Positions 9,435 through 21,053 of a stretch of DNA of 64,000 bases are shown one piece after another (within the stretch, counting starts at the first letter, position 1; every line of letters begins with the position of its first letter). Under the pieces are notes generated by a model, which had not been told where the DNA came from, did not search any database, and was given only the letters and a program-made list of their open reading frames with translations. Source of the DNA: Staphylococcus pseudintermedius. GTDB lineage: Bacteria > Bacillota > Bacilli > Staphylococcales > Staphylococcaceae. The DNA lies in contig NZ_MLGE02000003.1 in the NCBI RefSeq assembly GCF_001792775.2, forward strand, positions 179,044 to 243,043. The letters run 5' to 3'. A program made the translations under genes and the position numbers.

Positions 9435-9524
9435 TCAAAAAATAAACCAGCCAAGTTGGACTGATTTAACTTTGATGTCTGTATATGCATCACGGAAATA
9501 ATGTTCGTTTATCCGTTCTTTCAT
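9435..9524 (-). CDS. Possible 29-codon leader ORF upstream of trmR
   Basis: Between the putative trmR promoter and trmR lies a 29-codon open frame starting at ATG 9524 and ending with TGA at 9437-9435. The peptide begins MKERINEHYF and ends VQLGWFIF, a composition that looks like a real protein. I see no clear Shine-Dalgarno sequence and an in-frame stop lies three codons upstream. Its last codons overlap a short hairpin (CAGTCCA, loop, TGGCTG) followed by TTTATTTTTT, which resembles an intrinsic terminator. It could be a leader peptide, a small protein, or chance. Confidence 0.35.
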   Translation of the reverse strand: MKERINEHYFRDAYTDIKVKSVQLGWFIF

Positions 9525-9548
9525 AGCATTTTAAAATGACTTCTATAC

Positions 9549-9577
9549 ATTTTATCACATAATCGCTTGACTGATAA
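9549..9577 (-). promoter_or_regulatory. Probable promoter of the trmR-greA operon
   Basis: On the minus strand TTATCA (9577-9572) is followed after 17 bases by TAAAAT (9554-9549). This would give a leader of about 140 bases before trmR, containing the 29-codon ORF and the hairpin. The 396-bp gap between the DUF1292 gene and trmR otherwise holds only the terminator at 9747-9780. Confidence 0.5.
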
Positions 9578-9740
9578 GCTCCAATCATCATTTTAGTGAA
9601 AGATTTCATGGAATTCAATACCCCTTCTTTATAATAGTTTAGTAATAAAGGTGACGAAACGAACTTATATTACAGATTTGTTATCATGCATCACAAATTA
9701 AACTGTGATTTTTATCCTAAAGAGAACAATCGTTTAAAAC

Positions 9741-9780
9741 AACTAAAAAGAGCAGGCACATCTTTCAATGCCTACTCTTT
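9741..9780 (-). terminator. Terminator after the DUF1292 gene
   Basis: A 12-bp stem with one mismatch (9747-9758 with 9769-9780) is followed on the minus strand by TTTTTAGTTGTTTT. It ends the alaS-ireB-ruvX-DUF1292 transcript. Confidence 0.8.
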
Positions 9781-9795
9781 AATTCGCATCAGCAA

Positions 9796-10116
9796 TTAAT
9801 GCTCATGATCATCATCCAATTTCGTATTGACAACTTCTTCAATCATATCCCATTCTTCATCTGTCTCAACAGGTAAAAAGCGTCCGCCTTCTCCTGATTC
9901 GTCTGGCTCGTTAATCATAGGAATCAATTCAATTAAATCATCGTCATCTGCTTGTGCGCCTTCTTCTGCAAGGATTACATACTCTTTTTCAAAACCTGGG
10001 TGATAAAACTCTAACATTTTACGATATAAGACTTCATTACCTTCTTCATCAAACAAAGTTAATAAAGTTTCGTCATTTTTAATTTCAATTTCTTGATTAT
10101 GGTTTTCGTTTGTCAT
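9796..10116 (-). CDS. DUF1292 family protein (YrzB-like)
   Basis: A 106-residue, very acidic protein of the DUF1292 family (YrzB in Bacillus). The core [27 protein letters not shown] is recognisable in parts: FDEEGNE near the N-terminus and KEYVILAEE in the middle. The tail is rich in Asp and Glu. It follows ruvX by 13 bases in the conserved ireB-ruvX-yrzB cluster downstream of alaS. The molecular function is unknown; nothing in the sequence suggests an enzyme. Confidence 0.85.
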   Translation of the reverse strand: MTNENHNQEIEIKNDETLLTLFDEEGNEVLYRKMLEFYHPGFEKEYVILAEEGAQADDDDLIELIPMINEPDESGEGGRFLPVETDEEWDMIEEVVNTKLDDDHEH

Positions 10117-10129
10117 ATTCGCTCTCTCC

Positions 10130-10558
10130 TTAATTCAATCCATCTAAATAGCCTTGTAAAATGAATACCGCAGCCATTTTATCAATCACTTTTTTTCTTT
10201 TTGCTCTCGATACGTCGGCTTCTAACAATGAACGTTCTGCAGCCATTGTACTTAAACGTTCATCCCACATAATAATTTCTAGATTTGGCATCCGCTCTGC
10301 AAGTGCATCTTTATATTTTAACGAAGCTTCACCACGAAAGCCAATAGAATTGTTCATGTTTTTCGGTAATCCAATGACAACCGTACCCACATTTTCCTTT
10401 TGTATGATGTCAATTAAGGCATCGATGCCGAGCTCATTTTCTTCTTCGTTAATTTGGAGTGTATCTAAACCTTGTGCTGTCCAACCCATCAAATCACTAA
10501 TCGCAATACCAACTGTACGGCTTCCAACATCTAACCCGATAATTTTATGTTTAAGCAT
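10130..10558 (-). CDS. ruvX: RuvX/YqgF family RNase H-fold nuclease
   Basis: This 142-residue protein has the RNase H-like fold seen in the YqgF family, linked to 16S rRNA 5' maturation and once proposed as a Holliday junction resolvase. The first strand [15 protein letters not shown] carries the catalytic aspartate, VVIGLPKN is the second motif, and WDERLSTM holds the later acidic residues. It overlaps ireB by 8 bases, indicating translational coupling. Confidence 0.93.
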   Translation of the reverse strand: MLKHKIIGLDVGSRTVGIAISDLMGWTAQGLDTLQINEEENELGIDALIDIIQKENVGTVVIGLPKNMNNSIGFRGEASLKYKDALAERMPNLEIIMWDERLSTMAAERSLLEADVSRAKRKKVIDKMAAVFILQGYLDGLN

Positions 10559-10823
10559 GCTCGTCCTTACTATGGTTTTGTAAGTAGTATGACACTAACT
10601 CTTCCATAATATCATCTCGATCGATATGTCTAATTTGGTTGCGTGCTTCGTTATGACGAGGAATGTACGCGGGATCACCTGAAAGTAAATAACCTACAAT
10701 CTGATTGACAGCATTATATCCGCGCTCTTCTAGGGTATTGTAGACATTGTTTAAAACTGTTTCGACATTGTCTTTTGGAAGTTCATCATAGTTGAATTTC
10801 ATTGTTTTATCAAAATTAGCCAT
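10551..10823 (-). CDS. ireB: IreB family regulatory phosphoprotein (DUF965)
   Basis: A 90-residue DUF965/UPF0297 protein. The Enterococcus homologue IreB is phosphorylated by a PASTA kinase on N-terminal threonines and affects cephalosporin resistance. Here Thr7 in [12 protein letters not shown] is in the right place. The middle segment [20 protein letters not shown] is the conserved part (residues about 35-54). It sits 62 bases after alaS and is coupled to ruvX. A regulatory role in this organism is inferred from the family. Confidence 0.88.
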   Translation of the reverse strand: MANFDKTMKFNYDELPKDNVETVLNNVYNTLEERGYNAVNQIVGYLLSGDPAYIPRHNEARNQIRHIDRDDIMEELVSYYLQNHSKDEHA

Positions 10824-10885
10824 AGTCTAACACTCCTTAAACCATAATGAGATTGCTCTTTCATTTTACATGAATTCAACACTCA

Positions 10886-13516
10886 TTATAACGATTTAAT
10901 ATAATTTTTAATAAATTGTAATGCTTCTGTTATCTTGCCAGGTTCAGTACCGCCACCTTGCGCCATATCAGGACGGCCGCCACCTTTTCCACCAACGACT
11001 GGTGCCATATTTTTAATAATGTCTCCAGCTTTCACACGATCCGTCAAAGCTTTTGGTACACTTGCAATTAATGAAACTTTACCACCGACATCACTTGCTA
11101 AAACGATAATACTATCTTGTAATTTTGATTTAAAGTCATCCATCGTTGTACGCATCGCTTTTGCATTGTCAACCTCAACTTCAGTAATGAGTACAGACAT
11201 GTCGTTAATCGTTTCGACTTGATCTTTAATATTGCCCATTTTCAATTCATTTAAGGCTTTGTTTTTGTCTTCAATCGTTTGCTTTAATGTTTTTTCATTA
11301 TATTGCAGCTGTTCAACTTTTTCAATGACTTGTGCATCCGATTTTGCTTTCACTTGTTGCTTAAGCGCATTGAATTGATCTAAGTAGTGTTCTAAATAAA
11401 GGAATGCATTTTGTCCAGTCACCGCTTCGATACGACGGACACCCGCACCTGTACCTGATTCACTTGTGATTTTAAATAAGCCAATTTCTGATGTGTTGCG
11501 CACATGTGTCCCACCACAAAGCTCGATTGAAAATGGTTGCATATTTACAACACGTACGATGTCGCCATATTTTTCACCAAATAACGCCATTGCACCTTTA
11601 GCTTTCGCATCCTCAATGTTCATTTCTTGAATTTCAACCGGAATGCTGTTCCAAATTTCTTCGTTGACCATTTGTTCCACTTGTTTCATTTCTTTGGCTG
11701 TCATTGGTGCGATATGCGAGAAGTCAAAACGGAGACGGTCACTATCGACTAATGAACCAGCTTGATTGACATGCTCACCTAAAACTTTTTTCAATGCCGC
11801 GTGTAATAAGTGAGTGGCACTATGGTTTTTCATAATTGCCGTTCTTGCTTGACGATCGATCGTTGCTGTGACTTCGGCTGCTTCACGGACTTCACCAAAT
11901 TGAACGACACCTGTGTGTAAATGTTGGCCATTTGGCGCTTTAATGACTTCTGTCACTTGAATTTCAAATTGCGCATTGCTCACTGTTCCTTTGTCGGCCA
12001 CTTGACCGCCGCTTACTGCATAGAATGGTGTTTGATCCAAAATAAAATGAATCGTCTCACCTGCATCAGCCATCGTCACGCGTTCACCGTCACGTACGAT
12101 GTCTGTAATTTTAGCATGCGTTTCAAACGCTTCGTAACCTAAAAACTTGCTCACTGTGTTAATCTCTTTTAACACTTCGCTTTGAACTTGCATCGATTGA
12201 CTGCTTTGTCTCGCTTTACGTGCGCGATCACGTTGTGCTTCCATATGATCGTTAAATGAATCCATATCAATCGCTAATCCTTCATTAAGCGTAATTTCTT
12301 CAGTTAACTCAATTGGGAAACCATATGTGTCATATAATTTAAATGCATCTTCTCCCGCAATGGTCTCGTTTGAAGATTTAGCTTGTTTGATTAAATCATT
12401 TAAAATCGCTAGACCTTCCTCTAGCGTTTCATGGAAGCGTTCTTCTTCAGATTTAATGACACGTGCAATAAAATCTCCTTTTTCTTTTACGTTTGGATAG
12501 TAAGGTTCCATTATGTCTGCCACAATTTCTACCAATTGATACATAAATGGTTCGTTGATTTCTAACGTTTGGCTAAATCTGACCGCACGACGTAGTAAAC
12601 GACGTAAAACATAGCCTCGGCCCTCATTCGCAGGTAATGCACCATCAGAAATAGCAAAAGCAATCGTACGAATATGATCAGCAATGACTTTAAATGCGAC
12701 ATCGTTATCTTTATCGACTAAATATTTTTTGCCTGAAATAGCTTCAACTTGACCGATAATCGGCATGAATAAGTCTGTTTCATAGTTTGTACGTACGTCT
12801 TGGGAAATAGAAGTCATGCGTTCTAATCCCATGCCCGTATCAATATTTTTACTTGGTAATGGCGTATACGTATGATCTTTATTATGATTAAACTCACTAA
12901 ATACAAGGTTCCATACTTCTAAATAACGTTCGTTTTCGCCACCTGGATACATTTCTTCAGCGGAATCATCTTGTCCATACGCTTCACCACGGTCATAGAA
13001 AATTTCTGTATTGGGTCCAGATGGTCCTTCACCAATATCCCAAAAGTTCCCTTCAATACGAATGATGCGGTCTTCAGTCAAACCAACCACATTTGTCCAT
13101 AAATCGTATGCCTCAGTATCTTCAGGGTGAATCGTTACATACAGTTTTTCAGGTTCCATCGCCATCCAGCGTTCACTTGTTAAAAATTCCCATGCAAATT
13201 CAATCGCTTCACGTTTAAAGTAATCGCCAATCGAGAAATTACCCAACATTTCAAAGAACGTATGGTGACGTGCAGTGAAACCTACATTTTCAATATCGTT
13301 CGTACGAATCGATTTTTGTGCGTTGACGATACGTGGTTTTTTCGGAACTTCACGACCATCAAAATATTTTTTTAATGTCGCAACCCCTGAGTTAATCCAT
13401 AGTAATGAATCATCATCAATAGGAACTAATGGCGCTGAGGGTTCAACCATATGGCCTTTCTCAACAAAAAAGTCAATATACATTTGACGAATATCACTTG
13501 CTTTTAATTTTTTCAT
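10886..13516 (-). CDS. alaS: Alanyl-tRNA synthetase
   Basis: The enzyme charges tRNA-Ala. The ATG at 13516 is preceded by AAGGAG at 8 bases and gives 876 residues; an in-frame extension to 13555 is not needed. The class II catalytic domain fills roughly the first 400 residues ([18 protein letters not shown] near the N-terminus). The editing domain has NHSATHLLH and the downstream CGGTHV zinc motif. The C-terminal glycine-rich DHHA1 domain ([15 protein letters not shown]) is complete. Expression is controlled by the Ala T-box just upstream. Confidence 0.97.
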   Translation of the reverse strand: MKKLKASDIRQMYIDFFVEKGHMVEPSAPLVPIDDDSLLWINSGVATLKKYFDGREVPKKPRIVNAQKSIRTNDIENVGFTARHHTFFEMLGNFSIGDYFKREAIEFAWEFLTSERWMAMEPEKLYVTIHPEDTEAYDLWTNVVGLTEDRIIRIEGNFWDIGEGPSGPNTEIFYDRGEAYGQDDSAEEMYPGGENERYLEVWNLVFSEFNHNKDHTYTPLPSKNIDTGMGLERMTSISQDVRTNYETDLFMPIIGQVEAISGKKYLVDKDNDVAFKVIADHIRTIAFAISDGALPANEGRGYVLRRLLRRAVRFSQTLEINEPFMYQLVEIVADIMEPYYPNVKEKGDFIARVIKSEEERFHETLEEGLAILNDLIKQAKSSNETIAGEDAFKLYDTYGFPIELTEEITLNEGLAIDMDSFNDHMEAQRDRARKARQSSQSMQVQSEVLKEINTVSKFLGYEAFETHAKITDIVRDGERVTMADAGETIHFILDQTPFYAVSGGQVADKGTVSNAQFEIQVTEVIKAPNGQHLHTGVVQFGEVREAAEVTATIDRQARTAIMKNHSATHLLHAALKKVLGEHVNQAGSLVDSDRLRFDFSHIAPMTAKEMKQVEQMVNEEIWNSIPVEIQEMNIEDAKAKGAMALFGEKYGDIVRVVNMQPFSIELCGGTHVRNTSEIGLFKITSESGTGAGVRRIEAVTGQNAFLYLEHYLDQFNALKQQVKAKSDAQVIEKVEQLQYNEKTLKQTIEDKNKALNELKMGNIKDQVETINDMSVLITEVEVDNAKAMRTTMDDFKSKLQDSIIVLASDVGGKVSLIASVPKALTDRVKAGDIIKNMAPVVGGKGGGRPDMAQGGGTEPGKITEALQFIKNYIKSL

Positions 13517-13544
13517 CTTTACAACTCCTTGATTCAAATAGATA

Positions 13545-13739
13545 CAAAAAAACACCCGTCTCTCAAAAAGGGACGAATGTTTCGCGGTACCACCCTAGTT
13601 ATGGCTATATTGCCATCACTCATTATCATATACGTGCTCATACATAGTAGCGTTCAATGAATCACACTCGTACATTCTCAGCAACTTGTACGTCTCTGTA
13701 TAGTGGATACTCATTTACTCGGCTATGCACTTGAACTTA
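13545..13739 (-). ncRNA. T-box riboswitch (alanine) controlling alaS
   Basis: The leader carries the T-box sequence AGGGTGGTACCGCG at 13596-13583, directly before a terminator hairpin (arms 13572-13580 and 13552-13560, nine pairs) followed by seven T. A candidate specifier codon GCT (Ala) is at 13651-13649 in the context GAACGCTAC, at the 3' side of Stem I. Uncharged tRNA-Ala is expected to stabilise the antiterminator and allow alaS transcription. Confidence 0.93.
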
Positions 13740-13745
13740 ACTTTG

Positions 13746-13775
13746 ATTATATAAAAAAGGTTTAAACTTTGTCAA
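13746..13775 (-). promoter_or_regulatory. alaS promoter, overlapping the end of recD2
   Basis: A perfect TTGACA (13775-13770) and a perfect TATAAT (13751-13746) are separated by 18 bases on the minus strand. The -35 box falls inside the last codons of recD2. It is among the strongest-looking promoters in the window, fitting a gene held down by a T-box attenuator. Confidence 0.9.
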
Positions 13776-16161
13776 TTTCTAAAAAGTCATAAGGTGTCAC
13801 TTCACCCATATTAATCATCGGATGGATTTTAAACATAGTCGCTTCAGTTAAAATAAACTCAGCCGAAGCTGTATCAGTATCTGTTTTATCATCAGTATCT
13901 TCCGGAGTAAAATATTGCATTAAGAACGTTTGTAATTGTGTTAATCGCGTTTGACCCGCAGTCGCTAACCCGATATTAAAAGCATCTGCATCACCAAGAA
14001 AAACGAGCGATTGTTTGGCACGCGTTAATCCAGTATATAAAATCGGTTTTTGTAACATTCTAAAATACTGCTTAACAATCGGCATGATGACAATTGGAAA
14101 CTCTGAACCTTGCGCTTTATGAATCGAAGTACAATATGCATGTGTCAATTCCGTCAAATCAGAGCGTAAATAAGTAATTTCGTTCCCATCATAATCAACG
14201 ACCACGACATCTTTATTTAAAGCATTTTCCTTTGCCCAAAAAATACCGACAATAACACCAATATCACCATTAAACACATTATCGTTTGGACGATTAATCA
14301 GTTGCAATACTTTGTCGCCTTTACGAAATAGAACATCACCAAATTCAATCTCACGTTGCGATTCGTCTGACAAAGGGTTCAAAATGCCTTGTAAAATTTG
14401 ATTGAGCTTTTTAATCCCTGCATTACCACGATACATCGGCGCGAGCACTTGAATATCTGCCATTGTATACCCTTTTTGCACGGCATTGTTGACGACTTTT
14501 TCTACGACTTGTGGAATTTGATCGGTTTGACATGGAATAAACGAACGATCGTGAAAACGTTGGGTAATATCAACTTTTTCACCGAGTTTCATACGATGCG
14601 CTAAATCAATAATACTGGAGCCGTCCTGTTGGCGATAAACTTCAGTTAAATTGATGCGCGGTAATACATTTGCATCAATGAGATCTTTAAAAACTTGTCC
14701 AGGGCCAACTGATGGAAGCTGGTCTTCATCACCGACTAATACGACTTGGGCATCTATAGGGACTGCATCCATAAATTGATGGAATAGCCAAGTGTCGACC
14801 ATAGACATTTCATCAATAATAATCAATTTCGCATGAATTTCATTGTCTAATTTGTCTTGCGGCTTCGTATCTTGATTCCAACCAATTAAGCGGTGAATCG
14901 TCATTGCTTCTAACCCTGTCGCTTCATGTAAACGTTTAGACGCTCTTCCGGTTGGTGCAGCTAATACGACCGGATAATCATCTTCATCTGAATAGTCATC
15001 GTAATCTAATGAGATGCCGTGAATTTCTGCATATAACTGGACAATTCCTTTAATGACAGTTGTTTTCCCTGTACCTGGTCCACCCGTGAGAAGCATGACT
15101 TTATGTTGAATCGCATATTCTAAAGCCTCTTTTTGAGAAGGGGCATAATGTACTTCATTGACCTCTTCAATTTCCCCAATATGTAATTGAATATCTGAAG
15201 CATCAAATGTAGTTAAATGCTCTCGATTGGCAAATATTTTATATAAATTTTGTGTGCTTTTAATTTCCGAATAATAAAGACTTGGGATGGCCACCATTTC
15301 CTCTTGATTCACTAGTCGTTTTTCTTCAACTAATTCAGCTAAAATTTGCGTCATGGTGTCATAGTCGACACTTGAATCTTTGCCCTGAGACAGCAGTTGA
15401 ATCGTTTCATTGATTAACGCTTCTTGTGGGAGGTACGTATGACCTTGTTTAATACACGTATCTTCAACTAAATAAAGTAAGCCGGCTTTTAAACGGTCGG
15501 GGTGCTCTGGATGAATACCGAGCTGTTGTGCCAGTTGGTCCGCTTTGTTAAAACCAACCCCTTTAATGTCATAAACAAGTTGATACGGATTTTGGTCGAG
15601 TACCGTTAATGTATCACTTTTATAAAACTTGTAAATGTCCATCGCAAGCTTTGAACCAAAACCAAGTTCGTTCAATCGAATCATCACTTGTTCACTTTCT
15701 TGGTTGGCATAAATCTGCTCGACAATTTGTTGTTGTTTCGCTTTAGACAGTTTAGGCACTTGTTCGATGACAGATTCATCTTTCAAAATGTCATGAATCG
15801 CATTTTCACCTAATGTATTGACAATGGATTCTGCTGTTTTTTTACCAATCCCTTTAAACAATTCACTAGATAAATATGCAATAACAGCATCTTTGGTATG
15901 AGGAATTTCTTTTTGAAACGTCTCAGCTTTTAATTGCTGACCATATCTTGCATGTTGCACGATTTGGCCTTTAAAAGTGTACGACTCATCTTCTACCATA
16001 TTCGGAAAATATCCAACCACTGTTGCCATATCATCAAAGTCACCATTTGTTTCTTCTATTTCAACTTTAAGCACTGTGTAATGATTGTCCGTATTCTGAA
16101 ACAAAATCATCTCTACGGTGCCTTTAATAAATGTATGGTCAAACAGTGTTGGATTTTCCAT
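13762..16161 (-). CDS. recD2: SF1B DNA helicase RecD2
   Basis: A 799-residue RecD-like 5'-3' helicase that acts without RecBC. The N-terminal part holds helix-hairpin-helix modules (ELFKGIGKKTAESI near 100-113 and DIKGVGFNKADQLA near 198-211). Walker A (GGPGTGKTT) is at 360-368, followed by LIIIDEMSMVD as Walker B, and the C-terminus has the helicase motif YCTSIHKAQGSEFP. It follows the TPR gene by two bases. Its role is in DNA damage tolerance. Confidence 0.94.
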   Translation of the reverse strand: MENPTLFDHTFIKGTVEMILFQNTDNHYTVLKVEIEETNGDFDDMATVVGYFPNMVEDESYTFKGQIVQHARYGQQLKAETFQKEIPHTKDAVIAYLSSELFKGIGKKTAESIVNTLGENAIHDILKDESVIEQVPKLSKAKQQQIVEQIYANQESEQVMIRLNELGFGSKLAMDIYKFYKSDTLTVLDQNPYQLVYDIKGVGFNKADQLAQQLGIHPEHPDRLKAGLLYLVEDTCIKQGHTYLPQEALINETIQLLSQGKDSSVDYDTMTQILAELVEEKRLVNQEEMVAIPSLYYSEIKSTQNLYKIFANREHLTTFDASDIQLHIGEIEEVNEVHYAPSQKEALEYAIQHKVMLLTGGPGTGKTTVIKGIVQLYAEIHGISLDYDDYSDEDDYPVVLAAPTGRASKRLHEATGLEAMTIHRLIGWNQDTKPQDKLDNEIHAKLIIIDEMSMVDTWLFHQFMDAVPIDAQVVLVGDEDQLPSVGPGQVFKDLIDANVLPRINLTEVYRQQDGSSIIDLAHRMKLGEKVDITQRFHDRSFIPCQTDQIPQVVEKVVNNAVQKGYTMADIQVLAPMYRGNAGIKKLNQILQGILNPLSDESQREIEFGDVLFRKGDKVLQLINRPNDNVFNGDIGVIVGIFWAKENALNKDVVVVDYDGNEITYLRSDLTELTHAYCTSIHKAQGSEFPIVIMPIVKQYFRMLQKPILYTGLTRAKQSLVFLGDADAFNIGLATAGQTRLTQLQTFLMQYFTPEDTDDKTDTDTASAEFILTEATMFKIHPMINMGEVTPYDFLEIDKV

Positions 16162-16163
16162 GG

Positions 16164-16838
16164 TTACGCCTCCTCTTCGGCTTTTATTAATCGAAATGTT
16201 TTCAGTGCGTGCTGACTGAGTAAATGTTGCGAATCCATTTGTACTGCACGTTCAAAGCCTTGAATGGCCGCATCGATATTTTCATTGAGCATATAAAGCG
16301 CTAATGTTAAGTTGTATTGTGCGTCTGCATGTTGTGGATCGCGTTCTAATATTTGATTCAAAACCGGTATCGCTTGATCAAACATTTCCAGCTCACACAT
16401 AAGCAACGCAAATTGAAATTGGACTTCAAGATCTTCAAATTGAGCATCTAACTCTGCTGCACGCATTATATAAGGTAGGGCTTGCTTCTTAGCGTCGAGC
16501 TGGATCAAGGACAGCCCTAACATATAATAGGTATCTTTGTGATCGACATGATGCGACAAGGCTTCTTGATATAATTTGAGCGCTTCTTGAAAACGACCTT
16601 CATTAAAGTAAACATTCGCCAAATTATAATAAATCACACCATTATCTGGTTTAATCGTCAGTGCACGTTGAAAAAAACGTTCAGCTTTTTCAATTTCACC
16701 TGCTTCTGCTAATAACACACCTGAATTGATATAATTTTCGACTTCATCAGGATGTGCTTCTATGTTGTTAAAACTTTCTTGTAATGCACGTTCGAATTGT
16801 CCTTGTTGAATGAGTTGATGAATCTGTTCAAGTTCCAT
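16164..16838 (-). CDS. Tetratricopeptide repeat protein
   Basis: A soluble protein of about 224 residues built of TPR units, for example AERFFQRALTIKPDNGVIYYN, AYNLANVYFNEGRFQEALKLY-like segments and the last repeat ending in FERAVQMDSQH. No signal peptide is visible. GTG at 16847 is in frame, but AAGGTG lies six bases before the ATG at 16838, which I prefer. It sits between mnmA (6 bases away) and recD2 (2 bases), a conserved staphylococcal order. The partner is unknown. Confidence 0.85.
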   Translation of the reverse strand: MELEQIHQLIQQGQFERALQESFNNIEAHPDEVENYINSGVLLAEAGEIEKAERFFQRALTIKPDNGVIYYNLANVYFNEGRFQEALKLYQEALSHHVDHKDTYYMLGLSLIQLDAKKQALPYIMRAAELDAQFEDLEVQFQFALLMCELEMFDQAIPVLNQILERDPQHADAQYNLTLALYMLNENIDAAIQGFERAVQMDSQHLLSQHALKTFRLIKAEEEA

Positions 16839-16853
16839 TTGAATCACCTTTTC

Positions 16854-19114
<2,261 letters not shown>

Positions 19115-19290
19115 TACGTCAGCCCTTTCTTATAATCAATGTTCCTATTTTAGCACTTGCTTTCTAAAAATTCTAGTACAGTGATTACGTGTTTTTTACG
19201 GTTATAGTCATTTCTATTGTAATCTTTACACCTTCAGAATTCAATGTATGCCAAAAAGCAGTTTTTGTGAGTTGATGATGAAACTAATGT

Positions 19291-19296
19291 TATACT
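19291..19296 (+). promoter_or_regulatory. Extended -10 promoter of the LLM oxidoreductase gene
   Basis: TGTTATACT at 19288-19296 is an extended -10 element (TG, one base, TATACT). No good -35 box is seen at the right distance, which is usual for extended -10 promoters. It is 24 bases before the ATG at 19320. The 205-bp divergent gap to the cysteine desulfurase must also hold that gene's promoter, which I could not assign. Confidence 0.55.
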
Positions 19297-19319
19297 AGCG
19301 CTATAAAAAGGAGTGTATT

Positions 19320-20336
19320 ATGATGCCAAAATCAATGAAATACTCAGCATTAAATCTTGTTCCGATTAGAGAAGGAAATAACGAAAAAGAAGCAATCTCA
19401 CAAATGGTAGCACTCGCTCAGCATTTAGAACAAAATCAATACGAGCGATTATGGATTGCAGAACATCACAACGCACCAAACCTTGTAAGTTCAGCAACTG
19501 CATTGCTTATTCAACATGCATTACACCATACGAACGAAATGAGAATTGGCTCTGGAGGTATTATGTTACCGAATCATGCCCCGCTTGTCGTAGCTGAACA
19601 ATTTGGTACGTTAAACACGTTATATGGAGATCGTGTAGACCTAGGATTAGGACGTGCACCTGGGACAGACATGGCAACCGCAAGTGCGCTCCGTCGTGAT
19701 CAACATCAAGGGGTGTATCAATTTCCTGATGAAGTGCAACAGTTACTGCAATATTTTGGTCCTGATACGATACAAGGCTATGTCAAAGCCATTCCTGCAG
19801 TTGACAAAAACGTACCGATTTATATTCTCGGCTCTTCAACGGACTCTGCACATTTAGCTGCTAGAAAAGGATTACCTTATGTTTTTGCAGGTCATTTCGC
19901 ACCACAGCAAATGCAAGAAGCCATTGCAATTTATAAAGATCTCTTTGAACCATCCGAATATTTACAAGCGCCGTATATTATCGTTTGTTTAAATGTCATT
20001 ATGGCAGACACTGATGAAGAAGCGCAGTATTTGGCTACAACCCAATCGCAAATCTTTGCAAGTATATTAAGAGGTAGAATGAATAAAATGCAGCCACCTA
20101 CTGAAGATTTGAGTCAACTGTTATCACCGAGAGAAATCGCAATGGCTGAAGCACGTTTACAGCATTCACTGATTGGCAATAAAGCATCAGTCAATCAACA
20201 ATTAGACGCCTTTTTACAAAAACACGGGTGGATTGATGAGATTATGGCCATCAGTTATATTTATGACACCGACTTGCAACATCGCTCATATCGCTACTTT
20301 AAAGCATTGATTGACGAACGTAATCAAAAGCAATAA
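19320..20336 (+). CDS. LLM-class (luciferase-like) flavin-dependent oxidoreductase
   Basis: A 338-residue TIM-barrel protein of the bacterial luciferase-like family. The segments [19 protein letters not shown] and [12 protein letters not shown] near residues 40-80 and [12 protein letters not shown] near 105-116 are diagnostic of the subgroup that is often annotated as alkanal monooxygenase-like. AAGGAG precedes the ATG by six bases. It stands alone on the plus strand with its own terminator. The substrate is unknown; many relatives use FMN or F420-like cofactors, and FMN is expected in staphylococci. Confidence 0.88.
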   Translation: MMPKSMKYSALNLVPIREGNNEKEAISQMVALAQHLEQNQYERLWIAEHHNAPNLVSSATALLIQHALHHTNEMRIGSGGIMLPNHAPLVVAEQFGTLNTLYGDRVDLGLGRAPGTDMATASALRRDQHQGVYQFPDEVQQLLQYFGPDTIQGYVKAIPAVDKNVPIYILGSSTDSAHLAARKGLPYVFAGHFAPQQMQEAIAIYKDLFEPSEYLQAPYIIVCLNVIMADTDEEAQYLATTQSQIFASILRGRMNKMQPPTEDLSQLLSPREIAMAEARLQHSLIGNKASVNQQLDAFLQKHGWIDEIMAISYIYDTDLQHRSYRYFKALIDERNQKQ

Positions 20337-20386
20337 AGCGTCACGATATTCACAGGAATCATCTATTTTAGTACACGCCATTGAAG

Positions 20387-20434
20387 TTGCCAACGTTTCA
20401 TGTTTGATGAGAAGCGTTGGCAAGTTTATTTTGC
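20387..20434 (+). terminator. Terminator after the LLM oxidoreductase gene
   Basis: A 9-bp perfect stem (TTGCCAACG at 20387-20395, CGTTGGCAA at 20415-20423) is followed by GTTTATTTTG on the plus strand. Confidence 0.65.
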
Positions 20435-20547
20435 CTAATAAACGAAATCATAGAGCGTCATACCTTATCTCAGTGCCGAATCAGTTGTGAAAAAAGGTAC
20501 ATTCCTTGAACTTCACATGTTCAATCTTGTTATTCAATAAACACCCC

Positions 20548-20592
20548 AAAATATAAAAAACGGCTGCAGGCACATACCTACAACCGCTATTA
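20548..20592 (-). terminator. Terminator downstream of csbD and its remnant
   Basis: A 10-bp stem allowing G-U pairs (CGGTTGTAGG with CCTGCAGCCG, read on the minus strand) is followed by TTTTTTAT. It lies beyond the csbD-like remnant, so it would end the csbD transcript after reading through the remnant. Confidence 0.75.
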
Positions 20593-20601
20593 TCAATCTG
20601 A

Positions 20602-20760
20602 TTATTTATTACCGCCAGTAAATTTATCCAAAGCATCTTTCGCTTTATCAACTAAACTACCGCCATCTTTAATATCTTTGGCGTCACTTTGTTGACTATT
20701 TTGATACTTATCATAAGCGTCTTTTGCTTTGTTTAAATATTCTTTACCTTGTTTTTTTAT
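20602..20760 (-). pseudogene. Start-less remnant resembling a CsbD/stress-type small protein
   Basis: An open frame of 52 codons runs from just after a TAG at 20763-20761 to a TAA at 20604-20602, without an ATG, GTG or usable TTG at its beginning. The readable product includes GKEYLNKAKDAYDKYQ and ends LVDKAKDALDKFTGGNK, a Lys/Asp-rich, helix-forming sequence. Its tail resembles the C-terminus of the adjacent CsbD protein ([13 protein letters not shown]). I read it as the 3' part of a decayed or 5'-truncated gene rather than an expressed one. Confidence 0.55.
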
Positions 20761-20800
20761 CTATTACACTTATTCTTTCATCATGATTTTTAACTAAAAA

Positions 20801-20986
20801 TTATTTCTTAAACTTATCAATCATGTCTTGTGCTTTGTCTTTTACATTTTCAACGACTTCTTTAGCTTTACCAGAAGCTTTATCTTGCTTACCTTCATTT
20901 TCTAATGATTGGTTATCTGTTACATTACCAACTGTTTCTTTGAAGTTTCCTTTAGCTTGTTCGAATTTATTCTCTTGATTTGCCAT
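20801..20986 (-). CDS. CsbD family stress-response protein
   Basis: A 61-residue, highly charged protein of the CsbD family, with the core [19 protein letters not shown] and a Lys/Asp-rich tail. Such proteins are general-stress proteins of unknown biochemical function. AAGGAGG lies nine bases before the ATG. A sigma-B-type promoter is visible upstream at 21022-21047, which agrees with the known stress control of the family. Confidence 0.9.
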   Translation of the reverse strand: MANQENKFEQAKGNFKETVGNVTDNQSLENEGKQDKASGKAKEVVENVKDKAQDMIDKFKK

Positions 20987-21021
20987 TTATAATGCCTCCT
21001 TATGAATATTTCAATATACTT

Positions 21022-21047
21022 ATTCCACATTTTATATAGGCCTAAAC
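21022..21047 (-). promoter_or_regulatory. Sigma-B-like promoter of csbD
   Basis: On the minus strand GTTTAG (21047-21042) and TGGAAT (21027-21022) are 14 bases apart. The staphylococcal sigma-B consensus is GTTTAA, 12-15 bases, GGGTAT-like, so each box has one or two differences. It lies about 35 bases before the csbD start codon and just after the aldo/keto reductase stop. Confidence 0.6.
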
Positions 21048-21053
21048 ATCTTA

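Noticed and set aside
10161..10583. 140-codon plus-strand ORF
   Set aside because: It is the shadow of ruvX on the other strand; the composition is unlike a protein and there is no ribosome-binding site.
19320..20336. LLM oxidoreductase as part of a light-producing lux system
   Set aside because: It is a single gene without luxB or aldehyde-synthesis genes, and the N-terminal motifs match the general LLM group rather than true luciferases.
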